Assembly (NCBI RefSeq): GCF_010550245.1
Contig: NZ_JAAGLU010000013.1
Location: 124,001-188,000 of the forward strand
Source of the DNA: Streptomyces sp. SID12501
Lineage (GTDB): Bacteria > Actinomycetota > Actinomycetes > Streptomycetales > Streptomycetaceae
Length of the DNA: 64,000 nucleotides
Direction: 5' to 3'
Below the pieces are notes generated by a model. The model was not told the DNA's origin. It made no database searches and worked only from the letters and a program-made list of their open reading frames with translations. The position numbers were made by a program, and so were the translations under genes. This document shows, piece after piece, positions 24,058 through 31,934 of the stretch (positions are counted from its first letter, which is position 1; every line of letters begins with the position of its first letter).

Positions 24058-24723
24058 TCAGGTTCGGACAGGAACAATCCCGGCCCGGCGACCGCGTTCG
24101 ACGTCCTCGGCAGTAGCTCCCCACTCGGCGACGGTAAGACGCCCGCCGTCCGACCCCGTCTGCTGATGAAGGAAGCGGAAGCGGCGCGGCGTCGACCCGT
24201 CAGACGTAGGCGCGGCGAGCACCCCGATGAAACGGGGGTCCCCGGCAAGCCATACGGCGCCGATCTGGGCCTTGAGTTCAGGTGTCGCACGAGGTGCCAT
24301 ACGTCGGCTCCACCAGCCGACACCCCAGTGCCGGGCGAACACCATGGGCAATCCCTCCTCCGGCCGGGCCGGGTTCGGGAACTCGAACCAGCCGAACTGT
24401 TTGCCGACGACATCGGTCCGGTTGGCGAGGCCGTGTGGGGGCTGATGGGACAGCTGCCATGGATACACGCGCAAGACTCGCCTCATCCGGAAGACGGCGG
24501 CAATGATGAAGAGCTGGAGGAAGGCTCGGTAGAAGCTGTACACGATGAATGGCGCGACGACGACCGCATATCCAGGTCCCAGGAAGACAGACAAGACAGC
24601 CAGCAGAGCGAACCACGACGCGATCCAGGCAACGAGAGCGACCACATTCATCGCCAGTTGCTTTGCCCAGGCGCGCCGGGTCGGCGAGTAATCCCAGGCG
24701 ACAGGGGGTTCTGTGGGGTTCAT
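24058..24723 (-). CDS. Hypothetical membrane protein
   Basis: A 221-residue protein with two or three membrane helices near the N-terminus (residues ~22-48 AMNVVALVAWIASWFALLAVL and ~50-75 GYAVVVAPFIVYSFYRAFLQ) and a soluble C-terminal domain with WGVGWWSRRMAPRATPELKAQIGAVWLAGDPRFIGVLAAP. Not recognised. It is 24 bp downstream of the large T7SS-signal-like gene. It may process, anchor or neutralise that protein; this is inference from operon position only. Confidence 0.7.
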   Translation of the reverse strand: MNPTEPPVAWDYSPTRRAWAKQLAMNVVALVAWIASWFALLAVLSVFLGPGYAVVVAPFIVYSFYRAFLQLFIIAAVFRMRRVLRVYPWQLSHQPPHGLANRTDVVGKQFGWFEFPNPARPEEGLPMVFARHWGVGWWSRRMAPRATPELKAQIGAVWLAGDPRFIGVLAAPTSDGSTPRRFRFLHQQTGSDGGRLTVAEWGATAEDVERGRRAGIVPVRT

Positions 24724-24747
24724 GTAAGTTCTCTCTTACCTTTCGGT

Positions 24748-26091
24748 TCAGAACGCGTACCGCGCGAGGTCGATCAGCGCGCCGCCGTCCAGGACGCTCC
24801 GCACACCGTCAATTCCTGTGCTGCCGTCCCCGACCACGTCGTTGTCCAGTTCATCCACCGCACTGGACACCAGGCCAATGCCAGCAGTCCCGACACCGAC
24901 CGAAGCCGAGGTGATCTCGACGATCTCGCCGACCCTTGCCGAGTCACGTGCCCCACGCACCACGAGGTTCAGAGCGGGATTCCCGAGGCCCGAGATCGCC
25001 TTCGCCTGACTCATCGTTTCACTCCCGAACGCGGTCAGGGCCCTCCCTAGAGTGACCGTCTCCTCGCCGGCTCGCAGGGCGTTCACCGCTCCGCGGGCAC
25101 CCATCCCCACAGCTCCCACACCTGGAATCATCCCCAAGACGTCGCCGCCAAGACTGACGACGTTGCCCCAGAAGTCGGAGTCGAACTCCCCCTTGGTGAA
25201 GCCGTCTTTGAGGGAGGCGAGCACATCGGAGTCGGCCAGCCGCATGGTGAGCGCAGTCGCGCTCAACGCGGCTGCCGCGAGCAGCAGGACGGCTGCGGCC
25301 ACGCCACCCGTAGCCACGAACAGAGCGATCAGGCCGATGACGCCCGCAGTGAAGCTCAGGATGTCAGGCAGGTTCTCGGCGAACCACTCGCCGAAGTCCT
25401 CAAGCCACCCTGGTTCGTGCGGCGCCAGCTTCTTCGTCGCGTCGCGGATCTTGCCGGCGTGGTACCGGGCCTTCTCCTCATGTTCCTCGGCCAGCGCCTT
25501 CGCTTTACCGATGACCTTGTCCAGCTCGGCCCGGGCTTCTTCCACCGCGGTGTTCGCACTGGTCAGGCTCTTCTTCGCCTCGTCGTGACGGCTGCCCTTG
25601 CCGTCGAGGTCGGGGTCGTCCTTCGCCTTGTCGGCGTGCCCCTTCGCCCTGTCTACGACGTCCTGCGCGTCCTTGGCGTCCTGCTCCAACTTCTTCGCCC
25701 GGCGCTGGAAATCGTCGAGTTCCCCCTCCCAGCTGTCGAGTTGCCGAGCGGCTTTGCGAATGGAGTGTGCGGCGTTCTTCAGGTTCAGCGGGAGGGGGCC
25801 GCCATCAAGCTGCTCGCGGAAGGCGACGGCAGCGTCGCCCTTCCAGTAGCTGCCGTCCATGAGCTTGGTGACAAGCCCATGCGTCTCTTCCAGGACCTTG
25901 GCGCAGTTGGCAAGCTTCTTGTAGAGGTCACGGACCGTGCCAGTGTCACCCGGAGTCGGATTGAATCCGAGATGTGGATAGTCAGGGTTCGGAATGGACG
26001 GGGAGGACTTGAGCCCCTGGGGCAAGTTCCCATTCCGAGCAGCTTCCGAGGTGGCATAGGGGGATGGCTCGATACCCGGTACTGCCGTCAC
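24748..26091 (-). CDS. Large WXG/T7SS-signal-type putative secreted protein
   Basis: A 447-residue protein. The N-terminal ~150 residues form a WXG-like helical hairpin with PTPGDTGTVRDLYKKL (45-60) and YWKGDAA (W83-x-G85), then a long Lys/Asp/Ala-rich coiled coil to about 225, a strongly hydrophobic stretch (~240-285, ILSFTAGVIGLIALFVATGG...) and a glycine-rich C-terminal region without a recognised catalytic motif. The same PTPGD...WxG layout starts the RHS toxin at 45.5-50.1 kb. The GTG at 26091 overlaps the stop of the small WXG100-like gene by four bases, the classic arrangement for type VII substrates. No T7SS machinery gene is in the window. Confidence 0.8.
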   Translation of the reverse strand: MTAVPGIEPSPYATSEAARNGNLPQGLKSSPSIPNPDYPHLGFNPTPGDTGTVRDLYKKLANCAKVLEETHGLVTKLMDGSYWKGDAAVAFREQLDGGPLPLNLKNAAHSIRKAARQLDSWEGELDDFQRRAKKLEQDAKDAQDVVDRAKGHADKAKDDPDLDGKGSRHDEAKKSLTSANTAVEEARAELDKVIGKAKALAEEHEEKARYHAGKIRDATKKLAPHEPGWLEDFGEWFAENLPDILSFTAGVIGLIALFVATGGVAAAVLLLAAAALSATALTMRLADSDVLASLKDGFTKGEFDSDFWGNVVSLGGDVLGMIPGVGAVGMGARGAVNALRAGEETVTLGRALTAFGSETMSQAKAISGLGNPALNLVVRGARDSARVGEIVEITSASVGVGTAGIGLVSSAVDELDNDVVGDGSTGIDGVRSVLDGGALIDLARYAF

Positions 26092-26405
26092 TTTTTACCC
26101 CCCGACTTGCCACTCCTGGCTTCCTGCAAAGCCTTTTCCAATGCCGTGTCGACCTCTTCGTAGCTGTCCTTGCTCTGACCGATGATCTTGGCAAGGTCCT
26201 CGGTCTGCTTACCGATCTCCTCCGTTCCATACTTCCAGTCATCCTGGAAATCCTCGCATGCAGAGTCCAAATCATCCGTGCCGAGACCGGTGACAGTTAC
26301 GTCACTCAGGGCCTTGTGTAGACCTTCCAACGAGTCGCTTGATTTCTTCAACAACTTCATGAAGTGCGCGAGTTCACCACCGTCGACCGCCAGTCGCTCC
26401 GCCAT
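26088..26405 (-). CDS. WXG100/ESX-like small helical protein
   Basis: A 105-residue all-helical protein: helix 1 GGELAHFMKLLKKSSDSLEGLHKAL, a turn containing FQDDWKYG (W57-x-x-G60), helix 2 EEIGKQTEDLAKIIGQSKDSYEEVDTALEKALQEA, and at residues 82-86 YEEVD, which matches the YxxxD/E secretion motif of type VII substrates. It is probably the partner of the large protein encoded directly downstream, with which it shares a GTGA overlap. The ATG at 26405 has AGG upstream. The WXG motif is a variant (WxxG), so assignment to the superfamily is likely rather than certain. Confidence 0.75.
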   Translation of the reverse strand: MAERLAVDGGELAHFMKLLKKSSDSLEGLHKALSDVTVTGLGTDDLDSACEDFQDDWKYGTEEIGKQTEDLAKIIGQSKDSYEEVDTALEKALQEARSGKSGGKK

Positions 26406-26452
26406 CCGTCCTGCACCTTTCCCAGTTCGCGCCCTTAGGCCCGCGATCACTC

Positions 26453-27502
26453 TCAGCGGTTGATGGCTTGGATTTCCTGAACGATGACGTCCTGGTCGTT
26501 ACCGAAGGTTCCATCAGGGAGTCTTGTCGGGGTGGGGTTGCCCGTTCCCGTCCAGGTGATATCCCAAGTGACGGTTACCTGGAGCTTGAACGCGCCGTCG
26601 CCGGAGGAGCGGAGGTACTTGACACCGCAGGGCGGGGTGCGGCCGGCTTTGCCCGTGACGTACGGCTCGCCGATCGAGCCGTCGTTGCCGAACGTGCAGT
26701 CGCCAGTAGCTGGGTAGGTCTCGGCGTCGGCCGTACCCGGCTCAAGCTTGAGGGAGACGGGCTTCGCCGTGGTGGTGGCCTGGATGTTCAGTGCGCCCAC
26801 GTTGAGCGCGGCGGTCACTGAGACTTCCTTGAACATCGACTTGTCCAGCCAAGCCCAGGTAGGGAGGTTGACCTTGGTCGTATCAGCAGGGGCCAGGGTT
26901 ACGTTGGTGGTCGGCAACTGGATCCGGTTGTATGCGAGTTCAGCGAGGACCTGAGGGGTCACCGCATTCTCGACGGGCGGAGTGTCGCCGTTCTCGGCCC
27001 AGAAGGGCGGCTGATCGCAACGCTGGGCCTCAGGCTCCATCCAACGGTCCTGATCGCGGACGGCGACCCACCAACTACCTTTGTCCTTCTGGTCAAGGTT
27101 GTAGTTCTTGTACTTTCCGTCTTTGTAATCGTTCCGGAACTGCCCGACGGATGCCTTGGCGTAATTGGCTTGGCCGGGCGTGTTCATCGTCGTGTTGTAC
27201 TCGTCCTCGACCTGCTTCGAAAACTCCTCAGCGGAGCGCGGCTCGTACCAGCAAGCCGGCGGGGTCCAGTTACCCACCGCCGCGAGCGCACCGGACGATC
27301 CGCTGTTCCCCTTGGCGGAACCGCTGAAGGTGATCCGGGATGCGAGCGTGTAGCCCTTGCTCGAACCCTCCTGTTTCACGCTGGCCCCTTCATTGCCGCT
27401 ACCGAGGTCCACGTCGGCGTAGGCGGTAGAGGAGAACAACACACAGGCGGCCACAACACCCGCCAGGACAAGCCGCGTGCGACTGGTCGTTACGGCGTGC
27501 AT
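26453..27502 (-). CDS. Secreted hypothetical protein, copy A of a paralogous pair
   Basis: A 349-residue exported protein with a signal peptide (LVLAGVVAACVLFSSTAYA, cut before DVDLG). The mature part is a conserved beta-rich protein with GNWTPPACWYEP, LPTTNVTLAPADTTKVNLPTWAWLD, LEPGTADAETYPATGDCTF, TPPCGVKYLRSSGDG and the ending VQEIQAINR. A clear paralogue with the same motifs is encoded at 51121-52164. The start (ATG 27502) overlaps the end of the upstream lipoprotein gene by 13 bases; downstream lie the WXG-like genes. Family unnamed to me; the repeated cysteines suggest disulfides in the envelope. Confidence 0.8.
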   Translation of the reverse strand: MHAVTTSRTRLVLAGVVAACVLFSSTAYADVDLGSGNEGASVKQEGSSKGYTLASRITFSGSAKGNSGSSGALAAVGNWTPPACWYEPRSAEEFSKQVEDEYNTTMNTPGQANYAKASVGQFRNDYKDGKYKNYNLDQKDKGSWWVAVRDQDRWMEPEAQRCDQPPFWAENGDTPPVENAVTPQVLAELAYNRIQLPTTNVTLAPADTTKVNLPTWAWLDKSMFKEVSVTAALNVGALNIQATTTAKPVSLKLEPGTADAETYPATGDCTFGNDGSIGEPYVTGKAGRTPPCGVKYLRSSGDGAFKLQVTVTWDITWTGTGNPTPTRLPDGTFGNDQDVIVQEIQAINR

Positions 27503-28146
27503 GTGCTGTTCGCCCTCTCGGAGTTGAGCACAGCGGTCTGCCATACACCCTTGTCGCTCTTCTCCAGGCGGGTGGAGTAGAGGAGGTACGACTTGTCAGT
27601 GACCGAGGTCTTCGCTGCCTCGCCGGTCGCCTTGTCCTTGACGAATGCCTTGCCCTCGAACGAGCAGTAGGTGAGGGTGGCCTTGCCCTCCGCATAGACG
27701 TCAACGCTTGGCTTGAAGAAGCGAGTCTCACCCGTCATGGATTTCTTGGCATCCACGAACTCCTTGACCCACTGGGAGGCTCCTACCAGGGCGGCACCCT
27801 TGTAGTAGTAGGCCAGCACCGGTTCGTCAGCATTGCCCTGTGTGATGGCGTAGGCCAGCGCATCAATGCGTCGCGAAGCGTCCGCAAGCACGGCGTCCTT
27901 GGCGGCGTCGCCGGTTTCCCAGCCCTCGAAAACATCGGTGACATCGCTGGGCAACGTGACCTTCGGGCGCTGCACTGAACCGGTCGGCGACGGCGACGCC
28001 GAAGCCTCGCTCCCGGTGTCCCCTGTGTCGGCTCCAGCGATCTTGTCGTTGCCGGCGGAACTGTCATCGCTTCCGCATGCGGACAGCGACAGCACAGCAG
28101 CGGCAGTCAGCGCCATCGCTGCGAGCAGTGTGGGGCGGCGGTTCAC
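27490..28146 (-). CDS. Lipoprotein, copy A of a paralogous pair
   Basis: A 218-residue lipoprotein: signal sequence with lipobox LSLSAC, an acidic Ser/Thr/Pro linker, then a domain with LPSDVTDVFEGWETGDAAKDAVL, SQWVKEFVDAKKSMTGETRFF, KATLTYCSFEGKAFV and VWQTAVLNSERANSTCTP. The same order of motifs, including NDKIAGADTG after the lipobox, is found in the protein encoded at 50477-51133. The GTG at 28146 has GGGAG upstream. It is the first gene of the six-gene operon running to 23359. Role unknown; membrane-anchored partner of the secreted protein is likely. Confidence 0.85.
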   Translation of the reverse strand: MNRRPTLLAAMALTAAAVLSLSACGSDDSSAGNDKIAGADTGDTGSEASASPSPTGSVQRPKVTLPSDVTDVFEGWETGDAAKDAVLADASRRIDALAYAITQGNADEPVLAYYYKGAALVGASQWVKEFVDAKKSMTGETRFFKPSVDVYAEGKATLTYCSFEGKAFVKDKATGEAAKTSVTDKSYLLYSTRLEKSDKGVWQTAVLNSERANSTCTP

Positions 28147-28421
28147 AGTCGGCTCCCGGTGGGGCGAGGCTTCTCTTGAGTGAAACAACGCTATCCGTCG
28201 CCACGTGGTGACACCAGGTCGAAACCTGTCAACCACTGGGGCGTACGAGATCAAACCACCCAGATATGACGACACTTGCCCCATAACAGTTACATAACGC
28301 ATCTGCCTGCTCGCCGCACGCTACGGCGAGCAGGCCGTTTCAATGCTGAATCGCAAAGGGCTACAGGGTGAACCCCAGAGCGACGGCGTGCCAGCTCCTC
28401 TGCGGTCAGCCGGGCGTGGGC

Positions 28422-28763
28422 TTACGCCGCGCGCTCGCCGAAAGCCACAGTGTTGCCACCGTCGGCCACTACGTGCAGATCCACTGTGACGTCCAGCGCG
28501 CCTGCCAGACGGACCAGAAGGTCAGCAGTGACTGGCAGCATGCCGCCGACCTCCAGAGCATCCACCGCGTCGGCCGTCATTCCGAGGCGCTCACCCAGCG
28601 CCGGCTGAGACAGGCCCAGGGATGTGCGCCGGTCGTACACCAGTTGTCCCAGGACAAGCGCCAACCGGATTTCCTCACGCTCGGCGACGACCTCCGGGGG
28701 CTCTGTATACCCCTCAACAACGCGCCGCTCCTGAGCCAGCCTCCAGCGGGTGTGATTCACCAT
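28422..28763 (-). CDS. HigA/XRE-type antitoxin
   Basis: A 113-residue protein with an XRE helix-turn-helix: REEIRLALVLGQLVYDRRTSLGLSQPALGERLGMTADAVDALEVGG, followed by LVRLAGALDVTVDLHVV. This is the usual form of antitoxins paired with RelE/HigB toxins, which autorepress the operon. Its ATG (28763) overlaps the end of the toxin gene by seven bases, toxin first, as in the higBA order. Confidence 0.85.
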   Translation of the reverse strand: MVNHTRWRLAQERRVVEGYTEPPEVVAEREEIRLALVLGQLVYDRRTSLGLSQPALGERLGMTADAVDALEVGGMLPVTADLLVRLAGALDVTVDLHVVADGGNTVAFGERAA

Positions 28764-29131
28764 TCCTCCCGGAAGTCGCGAGTGAACTCCTCGTGCGCGG
28801 GACCGTGTTCCGCCTCGCACAGTAGCTTTGCCTGCTTGGCACGCTTGACCTCCGCTTCCTCCCGCATCCTGGTCTTCCTGAAGACCGTGAGCAGGACGAT
28901 GCGTCGGCCGGGTGCCAGCCAGTACGTCACCCGGACCGAGTTTCCGTCCAGGATGAAGCGCAACTCGCGCACACCCTCGCCCAGACTACGTGACTGCGGC
29001 TCACCGAGCGTGGTCGGCGATAACGCCAGCAGTTCCGCCTTCTCCTCAGCTTGCCGAAAATGACGGGGAGAGAGCGTCTCAAGCCAGACCCTGACTTCTG
29101 GTTCCAGTTCGATCGAAAAGAGTGCGGTCAC
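28757..29131 (-). CDS. HigB/RelE-type toxin
   Basis: A 124-residue protein: FSIELEPEVRVWLETLSPRHFRQAEEKAELLA at the start, then LGEPQSRSLGEGVRELRFILDGNSVRVTYWLAPGRRIVLLTVFRKTRMREEAEVKRAKQAKLL, the phage-Gp49/HigB-like fold of ribosome-dependent mRNA interferases, with the basic residues expected near the C-terminus. The GTG at 29131 gives the standard N-terminus (MTALFSIELEPEV); upstream ATGs would only add residues lacking family resemblance. It is coupled to the antitoxin gene downstream. Confidence 0.85.
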   Translation of the reverse strand: MTALFSIELEPEVRVWLETLSPRHFRQAEEKAELLALSPTTLGEPQSRSLGEGVRELRFILDGNSVRVTYWLAPGRRIVLLTVFRKTRMREEAEVKRAKQAKLLCEAEHGPAHEEFTRDFREEW

Positions 29132-29183
29132 ACCCCGAACGTAGGCATCACATTGCGTCGGCATTGCCGCATCTCGCCCCGCT

Positions 29184-29699
29184 TCACCCATTCGTACACT
29201 CCCCTGACACGCCATACGCCCGCGCCCCCGACCTCGGCAACACCGCCCACAAGCGCGTACCGCCACCCGGTTCCCGGGCGGCGTCGAAGCCCCAGTCGCC
29301 CTGGCAGGCTCGGACGACGCAGGCCAGTACGCGCAGGGTCGCGCGGCGCCTGGCGTCGCAGGCCGCCGACAGGCGGGGGTGGCTGTGCCTGGGATGGGCG
29401 TCGTAGAGGATCACGCGCAGCGCTCCGTCGCGATAGCGGAGCGATACATAGATGTCGTCAGCGGTCGTGAAACGGCACGCGCAGGACGTCAGTTCGCTCA
29501 CGACCTGAACCGCTGCGTCGGTCGCGTCGTGCAGACCGTGCATGTGCAGCACGGTGCGAGCAGCCGCCCTCGCGATCGCCGCACTCGTCGGCGCGGCGGC
29601 CAGGGTGAGGCTGTATGCGAGTTTCTCCGGCCCGGGTGGCGAGATGGGCAGGGGGTCAATGGACAGTGGGCAGGCGGTCGCGGGGGCAAGTGCGGTCAT
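29184..29699 (-). CDS. HATPase (RsbW-like) regulatory protein of a WhiJ-like triad
   Basis: A 171-residue HATPase_c_2 protein: AAPTSAAIARAAARTVLHMHGL and DAAVQVVSELTSCACRFTT correspond to the N-box region (SELxxNA in typical members, here TSCACRF, so the Asn is changed), YRDGALRVILYDAHP is the G1-like strand region, and GDWGFDAAREPGGGTRLWAVL is the C-terminal ATP-lid strand. Such proteins accompany XRE and DUF397 genes (WhiJ/AbaA type loci) in Streptomyces development. It is divergent from the XRE gene at 29989. A truncated paralogue exists at 52137-52455. Confidence 0.85.
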   Translation of the reverse strand: MTALAPATACPLSIDPLPISPPGPEKLAYSLTLAAAPTSAAIARAAARTVLHMHGLHDATDAAVQVVSELTSCACRFTTADDIYVSLRYRDGALRVILYDAHPRHSHPRLSAACDARRRATLRVLACVVRACQGDWGFDAAREPGGGTRLWAVLPRSGARAYGVSGECTNG

Positions 29700-29988
29700 G
29701 ACAACTCCATTGCGCGAGTGGCGCGTTCGAAGGCGATTCGACGCGCGTTCGGATGCGTACAGCCGGCGGCCTGTCTCCCTGACGCGGACCCACCCCTCCC
29801 AGGGAAGGAGATGCGGGCAGGCTCGCGCGATGCACTTCCGACAGTGCGGTAAGTAGCCGCTACGTCACCGAAGGTAGATCCTATGGAGTCACAGTGTCCA
29901 CACATTCAGAGATAATTACCCCCTACCGAGTGGACCAGGAGAAGCTCGGTGGGCAGACTGTGAGCCATCCAGGGTCAGAAGGGATGGC

Positions 29989-30849
29989 ATGTCGACCAGG
30001 ACCACGCCTACAGAGCGGCAGAAACGGCTCGGCGCCGAGATGCGCAAAATGCGTCTCGCGGCCGGATGTACGACCGAGTACGCAGCAGGGCTGCTCGGAA
30101 TCGACCGAACCAGGCTGTCCAACATGGAGTCCGGGATCCGGCCTTTCTCAGCCGACCGAGTCCGCACACTCGCCTGCAACTACGCCTGCACGGAGACCCG
30201 TTACATCGACGCGCTCTCAGCCATGGCCGACATGGTCGGCAGCAAGGAACGCGGATGGTGGGAAAAGCACCGAGGCAGCTTGCCTGCCGGTCTGCTGGAC
30301 ATCGCGGAGCTGGAGTGGTTCGCCACCCGTGTTCGTACCGTCCAGGTCATGCACGTACCTGGGCTACTCCAGACCGAGGAGTACGCCCGAGCAGTTTTCG
30401 CCGCGGTCCTACCTCCTCTGACCAGGCTGCAGATCGAGTTGCGCGTCGCCCACCGCATGGAGCGGCAACAGGTCTTCGAGCGTTCTGTGACCCTGCCGTA
30501 TGTCGCTTACGTCCATGAAGCCGCTCTGCGTATGCCCTTCGGTGCCACTGGAGTAACCCGCGAGCAGCTGAAGCAGCTGTGCGCGCGGTCCGAGTGCAAG
30601 AACGTCGATGTACGAATCGTTCCGTTCGGCATTGGCGGATTCCCCGGAGCGGGACATGCCCTTTTGTACGCAGACGGGGTAACAGCTCAACTCGACACCG
30701 TGCAGCTCGACTCCGCACACGGGCCCGAATTCACCCACGCCGAAGCGCAGCTCAGCAAGTACCGTGTCCACCTCGACTGGATGGACGACGCGGCGCTGCC
30801 AGCGGTGGCCTCGCGTGACCTCATCCACCAAATTGCCCGCGAACTTTAG
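29989..30849 (+). CDS. XRE family regulator with DUF5753 (WhiJ-like)
   Basis: A 286-residue regulator. The helix-turn-helix is KRLGAEMRKMRLAAGCTTEYAAGLLGIDRTRLSNMESGIR; the rest is the DUF5753 domain (RTVQVMHVPGLLQTEEYARAV, LRVAHRMERQQVFER, VRIVPFGIGGFPGAGHALLYA, LDTVQLD). Proteins of this kind work with DUF397 partners and control differentiation or antibiotic genes. The ATG at 29989 has AAGGG six bases upstream. The DUF397 gene follows after 10 bp; the HATPase gene is divergent. Confidence 0.9.
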   Translation: MSTRTTPTERQKRLGAEMRKMRLAAGCTTEYAAGLLGIDRTRLSNMESGIRPFSADRVRTLACNYACTETRYIDALSAMADMVGSKERGWWEKHRGSLPAGLLDIAELEWFATRVRTVQVMHVPGLLQTEEYARAVFAAVLPPLTRLQIELRVAHRMERQQVFERSVTLPYVAYVHEAALRMPFGATGVTREQLKQLCARSECKNVDVRIVPFGIGGFPGAGHALLYADGVTAQLDTVQLDSAHGPEFTHAEAQLSKYRVHLDWMDDAALPAVASRDLIHQIAREL

Positions 30850-30859
30850 GGGAGAGATC

Positions 30860-31051
30860 GTGACCGGCATCCACTGGGAAGAGCCCTTCTGCGGGGAAGG
30901 CAACAACTGCTTCCGTCTCGGTACCGACGACGACGGCAACGCGTACATAGCTGTCGCCGGACAGGAAGAGCGCTATCTGACGGACAGCCGCGAAGCCCTC
31001 CTCGCGCTGGTCCGGGACATCAAGGCCGGAAAGGCTGACCACCTGGTATGA
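30860..31051 (+). CDS. DUF397 domain protein
   Basis: A 63-residue protein: WEEPFCGEGNNCFRLG at the N-terminus, AYIAVAGQEERYLTDSREALLALVRDIKAGKADHLV at the C-terminus, the typical DUF397 layout, though the N-terminal cysteine region is shortened. The GTG at 30860 is preceded by AGGGGAGAGATC. It is the partner of the WhiJ-like XRE protein. The stop overlaps the ATG of the next small gene (ATGA). Its last codons are nearly duplicated at 52482-52517. Confidence 0.87.
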   Translation: MTGIHWEEPFCGEGNNCFRLGTDDDGNAYIAVAGQEERYLTDSREALLALVRDIKAGKADHLV

Positions 31052-31272
31052 CGTCTTGCGGCGATGACCCGATTCCGGCGCGCAGGGTGCGCGTGACCAT
31101 GCCCAGTGGTCTCGTCTCCGCAGTCAAAGCCCGCGTCGGTCCGCGCGGCTTCGCGGCGTACGTTAACGCCGCCGTGGCTCGGCAGTTGCGATGTGATGCC
31201 CTGGAGGAGCTGCTTGAGGGTAAGGACACAGAGGTCGGCTCGACCTCCGCGAAGCCCCAGCCAGGCGTATGA
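31048..31272 (+). CDS. Small ribbon-helix-helix-like protein (orphan antitoxin?)
   Basis: A 74-residue protein: RRVRVTMPSGLVSAVKARVGPRGFAAYVNAAVARQLRCDALEELLE is a CopG/VapB-like ribbon-helix-helix pattern as found in antitoxins of PIN-toxin pairs. It is translationally coupled to the DUF397 gene by an ATGA overlap. No toxin gene follows; the next gene is on the other strand. It may be a relic antitoxin or a fourth component of the WhiJ-like locus. Confidence 0.7.
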   Translation: MTSCGDDPIPARRVRVTMPSGLVSAVKARVGPRGFAAYVNAAVARQLRCDALEELLEGKDTEVGSTSAKPQPGV

Positions 31273-31308
31273 GGATCTCTTCCGTGAGGTTGAGACGCAG
31301 ATCCGGCC

Positions 31309-31932
31309 TCACTCCCCCTTCTGGAACGTCACCTCCACGCGCCGGTTTTTGCGCCGGCCCTGTTCCGAGCTGTTGTCGGCGATCGGGTAGTCCTCGCTGT
31401 AGCCGCGCACCTGGAAGGTGACGTCTGCGCCCAGGCCGGTGGCCAGTTCGTCGTGGACCATCTCCGCACGGTTCTTGGAGAGGGTCAGGCCGTGGGCGTA
31501 CGAGCCGAGATTGTCGGTGAAGCCGAAGACCCTGACGTTCGTGGCCTTCTGGGCCTTGATCTCGTCTGCGATCGCCTGGATACGGGAGCGGGCCGCCGGG
31601 TTCAGCTTCGAGCTGTCCTTCGGGAACAGGACCTCCGCCTGGAGCGCGAACGTCACGGTCTCGTTCGTGTCCACTCGGCGTTCCTCGCCACCCATGTCTT
31701 CCACGACCGACTTGATGTCGAGGACCTTGGCCGCGGCGAGGGTTGCGCCGTCGGCCAGTTTCAGGCCGGGGCTGTTCGCATCCACTTCTGGAGGTGGGGA
31801 GGTCGTGACCGAGCCCGGGGGTGCGCTGGGATCGTCGTCGTCCGCAGCGGCGGGTGGACCCGCCAGGGAAAGGGTGGCGAGTACCACCAAGGCCGTGAGT
31901 ACGGTCGAGGTGGAGCGGTTGGTGACGGCCAT
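31309..31932 (-). CDS. OmpA-like domain secreted protein
   Basis: A 207-residue exported protein: signal peptide TVLTALVVLATLSLAGPPAAA, an acidic/proline linker, then an OmpA C-terminal (peptidoglycan-binding) domain: VLFPKDSSKLNPAARSRIQAIA, NVRVFGFTDNLGSYAHGLTLSKNRAE and GYSEDYPIADNSSEQGRRKNRRVEVTF, with the Asp and Arg (TDN..., NRRVEV) that bind diaminopimelate in this family. It is the last gene of the tad locus, directly after a lipoprotein gene (stop and ATG two bases apart). Anchoring the pilus machine to peptidoglycan is a plausible role. Confidence 0.87.
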   Translation of the reverse strand: MAVTNRSTSTVLTALVVLATLSLAGPPAAADDDDPSAPPGSVTTSPPPEVDANSPGLKLADGATLAAAKVLDIKSVVEDMGGEERRVDTNETVTFALQAEVLFPKDSSKLNPAARSRIQAIADEIKAQKATNVRVFGFTDNLGSYAHGLTLSKNRAEMVHDELATGLGADVTFQVRGYSEDYPIADNSSEQGRRKNRRVEVTFQKGE

Positions 31933-31934
31933 GG

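Noticed and set aside
29700..29988. tRNA or other RNA gene in the gap between HATPase and XRE genes
   Set aside because: No cloverleaf or terminator could be recognised; it is probably the divergent promoter of the triad.
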